From assembly GCA_025526915.1 (NCBI GenBank), contig JAHLKH010000212.1:1-41021 (forward strand): 41,021 nucleotides of DNA. The letters are read 5' to 3'. Every line of letters begins with the position of its first letter. The first letter of the stretch is position 1. The DNA comes from Entophlyctis helioformis (lineage: Eukaryota; Chytridiomycota; Chytridiomycetes; Chytridiales; Chytriomycetaceae). The translations under genes were made by a program, and so were the position numbers. The notes under the pieces are model-generated. The model was given only the letters and a program-made list of their open reading frames with translations. It ran no database searches and was not told the origin of the DNA. This document shows, piece after piece, positions 1-10,240 of this stretch.

Positions 1-1071
1 GCACGACAGATTGATCTGATGAGCCGCATGCTCAAGGGGGCCAAGCGGAGCAATCCCGGATCGCTCGCCATCACGCAAGGGGGCAGCGGAGGGAATGCCA
101 ACAGCAACGGATACGGCAGCGTGTATAGCAGCCGGGCCGAGTTTAGTGGAGTGCCTATCCAGCGGTTCTGGTCGACGGACAGCTACCTGGCAGGCAGCGG
201 GAACCACCTGAACGAGCTGCCGCTGAGCACGACGCTCACGATGGTGCCGACGATGGGATCGTCGTTCTCGGAGCATTCGCTGGCCATTTACCCGACGGAG
301 CGCAGCGAGCTCGGGACGCCCACACGCCGCGACACACATGTATCTCATCCTCTGTCGCACAGTATGCTGCTGCCTCTGAGCCGTACGCATTCGATGTCGG
401 GCGAGGTGGAAAAGATCCTGGCCGAGTTTGAGAAGCAGTGGCTGAGTCACTGGAAGGCGATCCGCGCGGTGCTGTTTACGGTGGGCGTGTGGCTGACGAG
501 CGCGGGGATTTTTGCGGTGCTCCGAGCCGCGGTGGTCGTACCTGGAGTCGATGTACTTTTTGTTTTGTGACGATGACAGGCATTGGGTACGGCGACTTTG
601 TGCCGGAGCGGCCGTGGGCGATCGAGTACTGGTACATATTCATTTTCATAGCTGTAAGTGTGCGCGTGTTGCATGTGTGGATGGATAGGCGAGCGGGGAT
701 GCCATGGGCCAGCAGGCGGGCGAGCAGGCGGGTAGACGAGCTAACGACAAATGCATGGACAGGTGGGCATCTTTGCGTTCTTTGTGGGGCTGGTGGGCGA
801 GCACATTGGCGTGCGGTTTGCGAGCCAGCACGCCAAGACGGTCGAGCGGATGACGCAGCGCGAGCTCAAGTACCGCAAGCGCAAGGCCGACGAGGAGCAG
901 CGTGCGTACCAGCTCCGGATGCACCAGCAGCAGCACAAGATGAATGTGGGCGATCACGCGCAGGAAGGGAAAGGGAAGGCAGGGTATGGGAAGGCAGCAG
1001 CGGGGCATCCGGAAGAGACTGTTTTGGGACGGCGGCTCACGCACGAGCCGGCCTCGCACCACGAGCCGTGA
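1..1071 (+). CDS. K+ channel, C-terminal part (TOK-type second pore), two frame breaks
   Basis: This is the 3' end of a potassium channel gene whose start lies outside the window; the frame is open to base 1. After a Ser/Gly-rich cytosolic stretch, a membrane segment (WLSHWKAIRAVLFTVGVWL, about 439-495) leads into a pore helix and the selectivity filter TMTGIGYGDF (about 575-600). The next helix (YWYIFIFIA) is split by a phase-0 intron at 654-762 (GTAAGT, CTAAC branch site, CAG). The final helix continues as VGIFAFFVGLVGEHIGV, followed by a charged Arg/Lys/Glu/Gln tail ending at TGA 1071. Fungal TOK channels have eight membrane segments and two pores, and this would be the second pore. The reading needs two +1 shifts about 50 nt apart, near 522 (ctccgag) and in the T-run near 563-571. 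They are either sequence errors or real lesions of a decaying gene. The family call is firm; whether the gene is intact is not. Confidence 0.72.
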
Positions 1072-2075
1072 GGCGTGTGACAACGAGGTCGCCTGCACAA
1101 TAATGTTTTGCAGATCGCAAAGGCGCTTTGTGGTTTTCCGTGTTGTTCAAAAGTCTCGAGGTGCGTGAATCAGCCCACCAGACAGTCAGCAGGCTGTGCG
1201 GTGCCGCTGTGCCGCTGTGCCGTTGTGTCGCTGTTGTGTGTCGCTGTGTGCCGCTCGTGTGATGCAGGGGCAGGCAGGCAAGGGGCAAGCAGACAGACAG
1301 GCAGGCAAGGGGGCGACAGGCAAGGGGGCGACAGCAGCCCACAGCAGCCCACAGCAGCCCACAACACAACACAACAGAGCAGAGCTGAGCAGCCCACACA
1401 GCCGTATCTGCCACGGCGGTTCAGTCTGCGCCGCCAGCCGTCGAGCCAGCCAGCCCAGCCAGCCGCCATCACGTTGGCGCCCCTGGCTGCAGCAGCGGCG
1501 TGCGTGCGGGACGGGAGTGTGCGGTGCGGTGCGGGAGCGGGAGCGTGGGGGGGGGGGGGGGGGGGGGGGAAGCAGGAGAGGCCCGTGCCCTCGTCCCCCT
1601 CTGCGCCGTCTGCCCCCTGCGTCTCGCCGCGCAGCCCCACGTCGCCGTGGCCGTTGCCGCACGCACGCCAAACAGACCGCACACACCGCCCCCGTGTGTC
1701 TCACGCCGCCCGCAGCCCTCCTGGCAACCACCACAACAACGACCACAACAACAGCCACGACCACAACAACAACAGCAGCCACAACCACGGCTGCCCATAC
1801 GCGTCTGTCTCACGCCGCTCTGTCTGCCTGTCTGCCTGTCTACCTACCTGCCTCTCGCTCTCGCCACTGTCTCACGCCACTCTGTCTCGTGACGCCTGTC
1901 GCTCTGCATCTCTGTCTGCCTGGCTGTCTCTTGCTGGCTGTGCGTGCGTGTGTGTGTGTGTGCCTGGCTGACACTTGCTCGCAAAGCAGCCCCCGTCCTC
2001 GTGCTCTTCCGTCACTGTCCCCCTCCACACATACCACTCCCTCTCTCTCTCTCTCCAGCAAGCCCTCTCCTGCAC
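1072..2075. other. Intergenic, low-complexity (channel to CK1)
   Basis: No credible gene is visible. The stretch holds TGCCGCTG and GGCAGGCAAGG-type short repeats (about 1196-1330), three AGCAGCCCAC units (about 1332-1361), a 23-base G run (1547-1569), CAACAACGACC-type triplet repeats (about 1732-1790) and CTGTCTGCCTG repeats (about 1815-1935). A CT tract at about 2039-2056 sits just before the CK1 start codon. The open frames crossing it are products of the repeats. Confidence 0.6.
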
Positions 2076-3682
2076 ATGCAACAGCCCTCTTTGAACCAGT
2101 CGCCCCACCCGCTCTCCGAGATCCGTGTCGGTGGCAAGTTCCGCATCGGTCGCAAGATTGGCTCCGGCTCGTTTGGCGACATTTTCCTGGGTGCGACCAT
2201 ACTGTTCTGTCTGTCTGTATGTGTGTGGGTCTCGTCACTCGTTCTTGTGACTCACACTGCCATGTCCGTCTCTTCTGTCCCTCTGTCTGTCTCTTCTGTC
2301 TCTCTATCATCCGCAGGCACAAATGTCGTCAATGGCGAAGAGGTCGCCATCAAGGTCGAGTCGATCCGTGCAAAGCACCCGCAGCTCGAGTACGAGGCGC
2401 GCGTCTACAAGTCGCTGGCTGGCGGCGGTGCGTCCTTGCATCTCAAACTCCATTCTGTTTGCCGCGTGGCTGACTCTGTCTGCCTATGCACGTTCTAGTC
2501 GGCATCCCCTTTGTGCGCTGGTTCGGCGTCGAGGGCGACTACAACTGCATGATTGTGGATCTGCTCGGCCCCTCGCTAGAGGATCTCTTCAACTTTTGCG
2601 GCCGCAAGTTTAGTCTCAAAACCGTCCTGCTTCTCGCTGATCAGCTGGTATGTCTCGTTCGCTTTTTCACTCTCTTTCACTGTCTCTGTCTCTCTGTCCA
2701 TCTACCCTCGTCCTTGCTCTCCGCTCGCGGCTGACCGACCCACAATACCAGATTTCGAGGATAGAGTTTGTGCACGCCAAGAACTTCCTGCACCGCGACA
2801 TCAAGCCAGACAACTTCCTGATGGGTCTGGGCAAGCGCGGCAACCAGGTCAACATTATCGACTTTGGTCTCGCCAAAAAGTACCGCGACCCCAAGACGCA
2901 CCTGCACATTCCCTACAAGGAGAACAAGAACCTCACTGGCACTGCCCGCTACGCCTCGATCAACACGCACCTTGGTGTCGGTGAGTGCTCTGCTCTCGTC
3001 GTGGCCTGCATGCATGTATTATGTATCCCTCGTCCCGCTGGCTGCTCACACGGCACTGTTGCTCGCTTGCTCCATCGAACAGAGCAATCGCGCAGAGACG
3101 ACCTCGAGTCGCTTGGCTACGTGCTCATGTACTTCCTTCGTGGCTCGCTCCCTTGGCAGGGTCTCCGCGCGGCGACCAAGAAGCAAAAGTACGACCGCAT
3201 CATGGAGAAGAAGATGACGACGCCCACAGAGGTGCTCTGCAAGGGCTTCCCGCAAGAGTTTGCCGTGTACCTCAACTACACTCGCACTCTGCGCTTTGAC
3301 GACAAGCCCGACTACAGCTACCTGCGCAAGCTGTACCGCGACCTCTTTGTCCGCGAAATGTTCCACTACGACTACGTCTTTGACTGGACCGTTGTCAAGT
3401 ACCAGCAAGAGGGCAAGGCCCGCACCATGGAGGACGGCGGCGTTGCTGGCCAGATGAAGCCAGAGGAGGAGGAAGAGTGAGTTTCTACTTCTAGTGTCCC
3501 GCTGACTGCTCTTGCCGTGTGCGCTAGTAATTTGGCTGACTGGTGTGTAACAGGCGTCGCATGCAGGCTGCCCAGTCGCGCAACGCGTCTGCCATGGCCC
3601 AGGGCGGCATCACGACTCGCCCCACAACAACTCAGACTCTTGGCGGCCCAACTGCCTCGTCGACTCCCCAGCCGCTCCAGCA

Positions 3683-3718
<36 letters not shown>

Positions 3719-3785
3719 CTGGTCTGGACCCAACGACCCGAACGGTACCCGCAAGGTGGGCCCGTCTGGCAGTCGTCCATACTAA
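2076..3785 (+). CDS. HRR25: Casein kinase 1, delta/epsilon class (Hrr25/Hhp1-like)
   Basis: Serine/threonine kinase of the CK1 family. Yeast Hrr25 and fission-yeast Hhp1/2 act in DNA repair, meiotic chromosome segregation, vesicle traffic and ribosome maturation. Six exons: 2076-2190, 2317-2427, 2499-2647, 2752-2980, 3083-3476 and 3554-3785, giving 409 residues. Visible motifs are the Gly loop [12 protein letters not shown], the catalytic Lys in VAIK (about residue 51), HRDIKPDN (Asp about 141), DFG (about 162-164), the CK1 hallmark [14 protein letters not shown], and [24 protein letters not shown]. The tail is short and Gln-rich (13 consecutive Gln) and lacks the C-terminal Cys pair of plasma-membrane Yck kinases, so a soluble Hrr25-type enzyme is favoured. 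The start is the first in-frame ATG after the CT tract, 22 codons before the Gly loop. Introns 1 (126 nt) and 4 (102 nt) are multiples of three without stops. Family assignment is very secure. Confidence 0.95.
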
Positions 3786-3955
3786 GCAACGCAACCGTCA
3801 GGACCGCGCGTGCGGCCTGAACCAGCGAGAGTCCAGCCAGTCGTGCCACACATCCACTGTTGTCCGCCAGCTGCAACGCTCGGTGCCTCGTCTCCTCGCA
3901 TCATCACCATGACCAACAACATCTCCATCCGCCGTCACCTGTTGTCTCTAGCCAA

Positions 3956-4018
<63 letters not shown>

Positions 4019-4799
4019 CGTCTCTCGTTCGTCTCTCGGCCAGCCGCCCTCGCCCTGTGGTGTCTTTTGACGCCCTGATTCTCTCCACGCCACGCCACGT
4101 CGCTCTGCACTTTTCCTTTTCGATCCCCCACTCTCTGTTCCGGCCCGCATCTGTACGCACTCGGACCTTTTTCCGCACACGCTGTCTATCACGCACACAC
4201 ACACACACACACACAAACACACACATGTACCAACACTCCCAAGACTGTCTCCATCGCTGCCCACTTGACTCTTCTGTATCTCGACTACTTGATAGCGTCA
4301 CTGTTCAAATCGAGTCACGTGGGCGTATGCGTACGGCCGCGCTCTTTGGGGGCTCCTGCCTGGATCTCGCCCGGCTTCGTTTGGCAATCCTTGGCGTGTG
4401 CTGTGTGTGCTGCGTGTGCGTGCGTATGTGCTTCTCGTGACTGGACCGGACAGATGTGATCTGGCAGGAATGATGCTGGACGGACGGGATCGTGGCTGGA
4501 CGGACTCTGTATGCAAGACTTGGGGGCACGGCCATCTTTCTTCTTCTCTCTCTCCTCTCTCTCTCTCTCTCTCCCTCTCTCCCAACCACCCGTTGTTGTT
4601 TTGTGTGCTGGTGTGCGGCGGTCTTGTCGCTGTCGGCTGGATCTCGTCCCGCTCCGCTTTTTGCCTTGCTTGAAAATCATCATCAATTCCTGCTACCGTC
4701 CAACCCATTGCATCGAATCTTGCGCAATTCATTGCAGCGCCGAGTATCGCAACATCGTCAGACAGAAAAGAGCGGCGAACAAAGGAGGGCCACGGCCTG
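3786..4799. other. Convergent intergenic region with CT and CA microsatellites
   Basis: This lies between the 3' ends of CK1 (+) and the CBS gene (-). It holds a near-perfect (CT)27 tract at 3961-4015, a CA repeat at about 4192-4224 and a second CT-rich block at about 4543-4582. I see no coding sequence, and the open frames here are microsatellite translations. Confidence 0.6.
3961..4015. repeat. (CT)27 microsatellite
   Basis: This is an uninterrupted CT dinucleotide tract between two convergent genes, likely polymorphic in length. Confidence 0.95.
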
Positions 4800-6432
4800 C
4801 TAGACAGCGCTTGTCGTGGCGGTGTTGCTGTTGCTGAGCAGATCGTGCAGCAGGTCCATGAGCGACACGCAGCCAATCGGTCGCCGCTTGCCGTCCACCA
4901 CCCACACGTGGTGCATGCGGTTCTCGTGCATGCGCTCGAGCACCGTGTCCAGGCTATCCGTCAGCCCAACAAACACGGGCGGACAGCCGTCAGGCTCGGC
5001 CGCATGCGCCTGGTCCGCGACACTGGCCCATCTCGACAGCCGCGGCTTGGACGCATCCCCGCTGCCATCAGCCGCGACACTCGCACGCCGCGAAACCGCG
5101 CTCGCCCGCGCCGACTGGATGCCCACGACGCGCACGCCCCAGTCGCGCTTGCCAAACGTCAGACAGTCCTCGTCATACAGCACGCCCACGCCCTCGGCGC
5201 TCTGCATGACCCGCTGGATGCCGTGCACGCTCATGACGCCCTGCACGCGGCACTCGAAATCCACCACGGGGATCGCCGACGCACCTGTCGATACCATGAG
5301 CCGGAACGCCTCGATGGCCTTGGCGCTCGTGCTCACGGTCAGCACTCGCGGCACCGACACGACCGCCAGTGGACCGCTCGTCGTCTCGACGAGATCGTGT
5401 TTCGAGTCTGTGCGGCCTGACCCGCTCGTCTCGAACATGCTGTCGAGCCCGCCATCACCTGCTGCGGCTGCGGCTGCGACTGCCTTGATCACCGCGAGGC
5501 TGCTGACGGGTCTTGCCAGTGCGGCTGCTAGCACCCCGCGGCCCTCGGCCACGCAGTCCACCAACTCGCTCAGCGTCACCAGATGCGTCACACTGCCCGC
5601 ACCGCCACTGCCGTCCGACACTGCCAGCCTTCGCAGCGGACCACCACCACCACCTGTCGTTGCTGTTGTTGTCGTTGATGATGATGTCCGTGCCTGCAGG
5701 AACGTCTGCAGCACGGTCAAGTACGACGCCGACGACGCGATCTTGACGTGCCGGTGCGTGTACACGGACTCGACCCGCGCAGCGGCCAGTGCCACGTGCA
5801 TCTCGGCCTTGCGGTACGGTGCCGGCGACTCGATGTACGTCCAATGGAGGTCGGCAATGTACTTGACAATCTCGAGCTGGACATGTGTCGGGTGAGTGTG
5901 TGGTGTGATTGTTGGTGTGTGAGTGGTGTGTGAGGGTGTGGAAGAGTGGCAGCGGCTTACCATGCCGATCAGACCCATGTATTCATGCGTGGCGTGCGAG
6001 TAGACGGGCATGGCGAGAATATCGTGTTCGACGAGTTTCTGTTGAGTGGGCACGGCGCGAGGCCGTGGTTGTCGTCGGTGTCGTAGTGGTAGTGGGCATG
6101 CCAGTCAGTCAGTTGGACAAGCAGGTAGACAGACAGCGTACGAGGGGGGACGCAACCCAAACGAGCATCCCACGCGTCGTGTTGTCGCGTCGTGTTGGCC
6201 GCGTCAGAGCTGCTCGTTCAGCCAGGGCAAGAGCAGCAGGGGGCGAGCAGCTGCGTCGACACCACCACTACCAGCAGCGACAGCAGCCGTATAGGGACAC
6301 TTGTGGGCTGCCTACCTCCATAGCCTCGGTCAGGCTGTCCAAGTCCTCGCACGACACAAGCGGCTCACTGCCTCGCCTCGCAGCACCAAACTGCTTGACC
6401 GTAATGGACGCCAGATAGTGCGACAGCGACAT
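4800..6432 (-). CDS. Four-CBS-domain protein (Snf4/Sds23-like)
   Basis: The product has two Bateman modules, which in this family bind adenine nucleotides and regulate partners such as the AMPK/Snf1 kinase (Snf4) or PP2A-type phosphatases (Sds23). Exons on the minus strand are 6432-6316, 6038-5961 and 5876-4800, giving 423 residues. CBS1 spans the first three exons (LTEAMEKLVEHDILAMPVY, then MGLIGMLEIVKYIADLHW). CBS2 contains VTHLVTLSELVDCV. CBS3 contains AIEAFRLMVSTGASAIPVVD and VQGVMSVHGIQRV. CBS4 contains VLERMHENRMHHVWVVDG and PIGCVSLMDLLHDLL, a typical C-terminal CBS motif. Ser-rich linkers separate CBS3 and CBS4. The second intron (84 nt) is in frame and stop-free. The ATG at 6432 lies 6 nt after an acceptor-like CTTTCAG, so a 5'-UTR intron or a further upstream coding exon is likely. 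I cannot choose between the Snf4 and Sds23 orthology groups. Confidence 0.85.
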
Positions 6433-8351
6433 TGGATCTGAAAGCCAAGAAAATGTGTATCGTGTTTGCCAGTCAATAAACGGCGCGATGCTTTGAAGAT
6501 GGCATGATGGCGGGACACTCTCTGGCATCTCCCTCGCCACTCGGCCGCTGCAACGCTGATTTGCAACCGGGCCAGGATTCGATGCCTCGCTGCCACACAC
6601 TTCAAGGCGGTCAAAAGAATCTCTACATTGTGCGATCAAAAGGAAAAGATAAAGGGTCGTGGGCGTGAAAGAGCGTCGATCGAGGAGCGTGGACTGTGGT
6701 GCGAGGATGTAATAAAAGGAGAGGGAGAGGCTTGGTCCGTGCTACATGCTGGCAGTGGCAGAGCACGAGAGTGTGACGACGGTTGTGTGGTTGATGCAAT
6801 ATGGCAGGGGTCATTATCTGCAGCAGGCAGGAGCAGGTGAAAGAAAGAGAGCGGGTCAGACACTGGGCTTGCACGGCATGCGCCATCGAGAGGCGGCATG
6901 AGATGCGTGTGCATTGGCCACAGGGCATGTGCAATAATCAGTCCAACGTGCACAGAATTAAGCAAGTCATTACCTGCTGTTGGGCATGGGTCGTGGGTCA
7001 ACAGAGGGGAAGGGCCGTCAACGATGAGTGAGAGAGAGCAGAGACTGGGCGGAGGAGGGACGGGAATGGGAGAAAGAATGGAGGGATCGCAAACGGGATA
7101 ATAAAAGAGTGGGCGGTTGTGGTGGTGGTGGTGGTGGTGGTGCGACAAAGAGACCAGAGCGGGGCGGACATGGCGCGTGGCGAATGACAAGAGGAACGGC
7201 GAGCACGAATCGGATGGTGTTTTACACGACAGACGGAATATGAAACTTGACATGTCCAGAACGCGGCGGCAGAGACAGAGGCGGCAAAGATATCCCGATG
7301 GCAGACGGTCGGAGACGCACAGACGACAGAGGGCAGGAAAGATGGGGGTAGAAGGAGGAGGAGGAGAAGGGGAGTTGAGAAGGGATGTTGAGATGTAGAC
7401 GATCAAGGCGGCGGCAGTGTTTAGGTGCTGTGGATGGTGGCGATGTGGTGATGGCGGTTCGAAAGGTAGAGGGCCGTTGCAGTCGACGTCGCAGGTGCAG
7501 TAGCAGAAGAGTAATTATGATCTGGAGCTAAATCAACAATGCTGTCGACCAACCAAGGTGGACATCCAGCCGCCGCGAGAGATGGGAGGGAAAGGAATGG
7601 AAGAGGGAGAGAGAAAGGAGTAGAGGGGAGAGATGGATCCGCCACGAGTGTCCATCTCCAACCATGCTGTCGCTGCGACGCGGTCTGCGATCATCGCCCT
7701 GCCCCTGCTCGTCTGGATATGGACATACCGGCCGTCTCTGCACGCCGCGCTTCATGGCCATTGGGGGCGTGGATAGCCGCTTGTGCTGCCAACTGCCGCG
7801 GGTCGAGCTGTTGTCAGCAGCATGGGCCGGCTGGTCTAGACCGAGATTGTGCCTTGTCGTCTGTAATTTTGTCATTCGCCACAGCAACCAGGCCGATCCC
7901 GAGTCGAGGCTCTCTCTGCGCTTGCTCGGAACACCGCCTTATTGCCTGATGATCGGCAGGCAGGCAGGCAGGCCACCACCACCACGAACACGGACAAGCG
8001 CGATGCGATGCGACACGGTGCGACACGATGCGATGCGTGCAGAGAGGGCAAGACAGACCAAGAGGGCGAGCGAGAGAAGGAGAGCCAGAGAAAGAGAGAC
8101 ACGCAGCCAAGGCATTCAAGATGCATGAGCAGCAGGAGCATCAAAAAAGACGGCAATAAAAGGTGCGGTGTGCAAGCAGGCCAGCAGCACGACGCATCGG
8201 TGCAGAAGACAAGACGTGTGTGCGGATGGAGGAAGGAGAGGCAGATGAACAGGGAGGTAGAGAGAAGGCAGGCAGGCAGGCAGGCAGATAGGCAGATAGG
8301 CAGATAGGCAGGCGGCAGACAGCCAGGCGGTGGGCGGGCAAGGGCACTCAC
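6433..8351. other. Long non-coding or unresolved stretch upstream of the CBS gene
   Basis: I see no convincing gene. The stretch holds a GGT/GTG run (about 7116-7142), a GA-rich block (7560-7635), AGGC and CCA runs (about 7957-7988) and CAGGCAGG/AGATAGGC repeats (about 8264-8312). It probably includes 5' non-coding sequence and possibly upstream exons of the CBS gene. It may also include later exons of the minus-strand gene that starts at 8846; one candidate acceptor lies near 7855, followed by an open frame at about 7854-7528. Nothing in it resembles a known family. Confidence 0.4.
8264..8312. repeat. CAGGCAGG / AGATAGGC short tandem repeat
   Basis: Tandem 4-8 nt units built from GGCA and GATA. 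The same GGCAGGCA family recurs in many intergenic spots of the window, for example near 1265-1330, 7957-7972, 8525-8560, 21537-21562 and 40612-40640. Confidence 0.8.
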
Positions 8352-8846
8352 GTGTCGTCGTCGGACCAAAAGACGGAAAAGTTGAATGCTCCTCGGCACG
8401 TCATGGCTGCGAGCGTGCTTGCGGCCGACAGCGACGGCGACTGCAGGCGGCGCAGACGGCGCAGACAATGCAGACAACGCAGACAACGCAGACAGGCACG
8501 GCGAGTGTCAGTGGCGTGAGACAGCGCTGGGCAGGCAGGCAGCGAGAGGCAGGCAGGCAGCGAGAGAGAGACAGCAAGAGACATGCACACGCACCAGGGC
8601 AGCCGACGATGCTGATCGCACAGCGGCAGCAGCAGACGACGACGACGCCGTGGCAGGCCTTGCCGACGCCGACGCCGACGCCGACGAGAAGAAGGACGCT
8701 CCCTCTGCCGACGCAGACGCAAAGCTGGCGGCCGACGCAAAGGCCGCGGGGGCGCCTCTGGATGCCGGCGCTGCCGCTGCCGCCGAGCGGAAGGCCGCAC
8801 GGAACGCTCCTTGTGCTGCGCTGGACTTGAACGAGGCCGAGATCAT
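8352..8846 (-). CDS. Probable 5' exons of an unidentified mitochondrial protein
   Basis: Two exons on the minus strand fit together. Exon 1 (8846-8595) starts MISASFKSSAAQGAFRAAFR and continues Ala/Ser-rich with spaced Arg/Lys and no acidic residue for its first half, as expected for a mitochondrial presequence. It ends in phase 0 at a GTGCGT donor, a donor type used by several genes here. After a pyrimidine-rich stretch ending CTGCAG, exon 2 (8440-8352) continues in phase 0 as SPSLSAASTLAAMTCRGAFN, then FSVFWSDDD, and stops at a strong GTGAGT donor (phase 2). I could not place the following exon and do not recognise the family. The opposite strand also carries an Ala/Asp-rich open frame (to 8868), which I judge less likely. 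Confidence 0.35.
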
Positions 8847-9349
8847 TGCGGGGATTGTGGTTCGGTGACAAGGCGCGCAAGCGAAGCCGCCTTGGACGTC
8901 TTCCACAGGCGTGGCGGCTGCGCTCAGCGGCGGCATCTGCAACAAGCACAATGCGGCAGGCAGCACTGCGTCCGTGATGATGCGTGCTGCCACGATCGTG
9001 GGTGGGATCACCCGCCGGGCACGCCACCAACGAGCAGCAAGCCTGCCAGTGGCTGGCCCTCGCTCGGGCTGCCCTGCACCGACTGTCCCACTCACGCAGT
9101 GCACACACCTGCTGGCTGTCTGTCGCTGCTGCTTGCATGGCAGATCGGCATGGCAGATCGGCATGGCCAGATCGGCATGGCACACTCGCCCTGCGAGCAA
9201 TCCCACAAAGGCGTCTTGCCAGATGCCTGCTGCACGGTCCCTTGCTGGTGTCGGCCAGCCAACACAGCCCGCCAAGACAGCCCGCACGACTGGATTTGAT
9301 GCAACTCGCCGTCGCTCGCCCAAGGACGACAGCAAGATCACATCCCAAA

Positions 9350-9380
<31 letters not shown>

Positions 9381-9387
9381 AGCAAGC
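8847..9387. other. Divergent intergenic region before the mS34-like gene
   Basis: This separates the putative minus-strand presequence gene from the mS34-like gene. It contains three close GATCGGCATGG units (about 9142-9180) and a CAG triplet run just before the start codon at 9388. Long open frames on both strands have no recognisable domain. Confidence 0.4.
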
Positions 9388-9844
9388 ATGTCGGCCGTCG
9401 TCAGAGAGTTGTGGGGCAAGTACCCGTCGTTCCTCAAGCTGCGGGGCAACAAGACGCTGCTCGACCTTGTGGAGCACCTGCCCAACCACGGCGCAGGCGT
9501 GCGGGTCGCTCCGTCCGTCTGGCACCAGCGGGGCAAGCAGCATTCGTGGTACGAAGTCGACCGCATCGAATACAACGCTGTGAGTGGCAGTCGGCTGGCT
9601 GCCTGTGTGTGCTGTATGCTGTCTGTGTGCTGTGTGCTGTGCGCTGTGTGTGGGCATGCAAGACTCACACTGCGCTGGACAGGAAACCAACAAGTCGGAA
9701 GTGTTTGGCCTCAAGGTCGTCGAAGGCGTGCGCAGCGCTCAAGTGGCCCGCATCGGCACGGCATTCACCAACAACTGGCGCTTCTACACGGCGCCAGAGG
9801 AGACCCGCGCACTGGAGCGCAAGCTGGGCGTCGAGAGCGCATAG
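9388..9844 (+). CDS. Small protein resembling mitochondrial ribosomal protein mS34
   Basis: Two exons, 9388-9579 and 9683-9844, are joined in phase 0 (GTGAGT donor, CAG acceptor, CTCAC branch-like motif), giving 117 residues. The order of motifs follows the MRP-S34 family: a Leu-rich start with a LVEHLPNHGAGVRVAPSVW segment (compare the LPxxGxGxxV...W pattern of mS34), then a tract ending WYEVDRIEY, then EVFGLKVVEG where the family has a Gly-Lys-x-W-G-x-L-x-x-K-G strand, and NNWRFYTAPEE where the family has a DWRL motif. The presequence is short or absent. Identification rests on remembered family patterns and overall size, so it is moderate. The start is the ATG directly after a CAG-repeat 5' leader and is the only one that retains the N-terminal helix. 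Confidence 0.55.
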
Positions 9845-10158
9845 ACGCCGTGCTGTGCCGTCCCTCAAGCCTTGTCTGGCGTCCTCTGGATCTGTACCTA
9901 AACTAAATGCTGGCTCGTGGCTCCAACGCTTGTCTTCTGGTTGCGGCCATGGATCGGGTCGTATGTCGGGCATGGGTGGATCGGGAGAAGTGCGATGTGA
10001 GTATGTGATCAGCAGCCAGACAGCAGAGATGGCCGGCAGACAGTCTGCGGTGCGGGCAGCAGATTGTTGGATGGTGGATCAACGATTGCAATGACTTGTT
10101 GTTTGTCAAAATATGGTATATGTTGTGATTGCGAGAAAATTGAAACAACAGGGGAAGA
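9845..10158. other. Intergenic region upstream of tRNA-Ile
   Basis: No gene is seen. The final 60 bases before the tRNA are notably AT-richer (TATGGTATATGTTGTGATTG, then GAGAAAATTGAAACAACAGG), as often found 5' of Pol III genes. Confidence 0.5.
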
Positions 10159-10231
10159 GCTCCGTTAGCTTAGTCGGTAGAGCGTTGTGCTAATAACGCA
10201 AAGGTCACAGGTTCGATCCCTGTACGGAGCA
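10159..10231 (+). tRNA. tRNA-Ile (AAT anticodon)
   Basis: This is a complete cloverleaf without an intron. The acceptor stem pairs GCTCCGT (10159-10165) with ACGGAGC (10224-10230), and the discriminator is A. The D stem is GCTT/GAGC. The anticodon stem TTGTG/CGCAA encloses the loop CTAATAA, with anticodon AAT at 10192-10194 (read as inosine-AU after editing, decoding Ile). The T arm is ACAGG-TTCGATC-CCTGT. The internal A and B boxes lie in the D and T arms. The CCA end is not encoded. It is followed within a few bases by a T4 Pol III terminator and then by retrotransposon sequence. Confidence 0.96.
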
Positions 10232-10236
10232 TCTCC

Positions 10237-10240
10237 TTTT
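10237..10240 (+). terminator. Pol III T4 terminator of tRNA-Ile
   Basis: A TTTT run begins 6 nt after the discriminator base, the usual place for RNA polymerase III termination. Confidence 0.7.

Noticed and set aside
1196..2473. 425-codon plus-strand open frame upstream of and into CK1
   Set aside because: It crosses the poly-G and CAA repeats and runs out of frame through CK1 exons 1-2, so it is a repeat-driven artefact.
6636..7406. 256-codon minus-strand open frame (Ser/Pro/His-rich)
   Set aside because: Composition follows CT/CCA-rich non-coding DNA, there is no domain, and it overlaps simple repeats. It could be part of a 5' leader of the CBS gene, but I cannot support a coding call.
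7957..8312. CRISPR-like spaced repeats
   Set aside because: The units are 4-8 nt tandem microsatellites without unique spacers, in a eukaryotic genome.
8386..8868. Ala/Asp-rich plus-strand frame with ADADADEKKD-type sequence
   Set aside because: No start context or splice partner could be found. The minus strand over the same bases gives a presequence and matching splice signals, so I favour that strand, with low confidence.
8911..9387. Possible N-terminal extension of the mS34-like gene (open frame from about 8911)
   Set aside because: The extra sequence is Cys/Arg/His-rich and does not look like a presequence; the ATG at 9388 after the CAG leader fits the family better.
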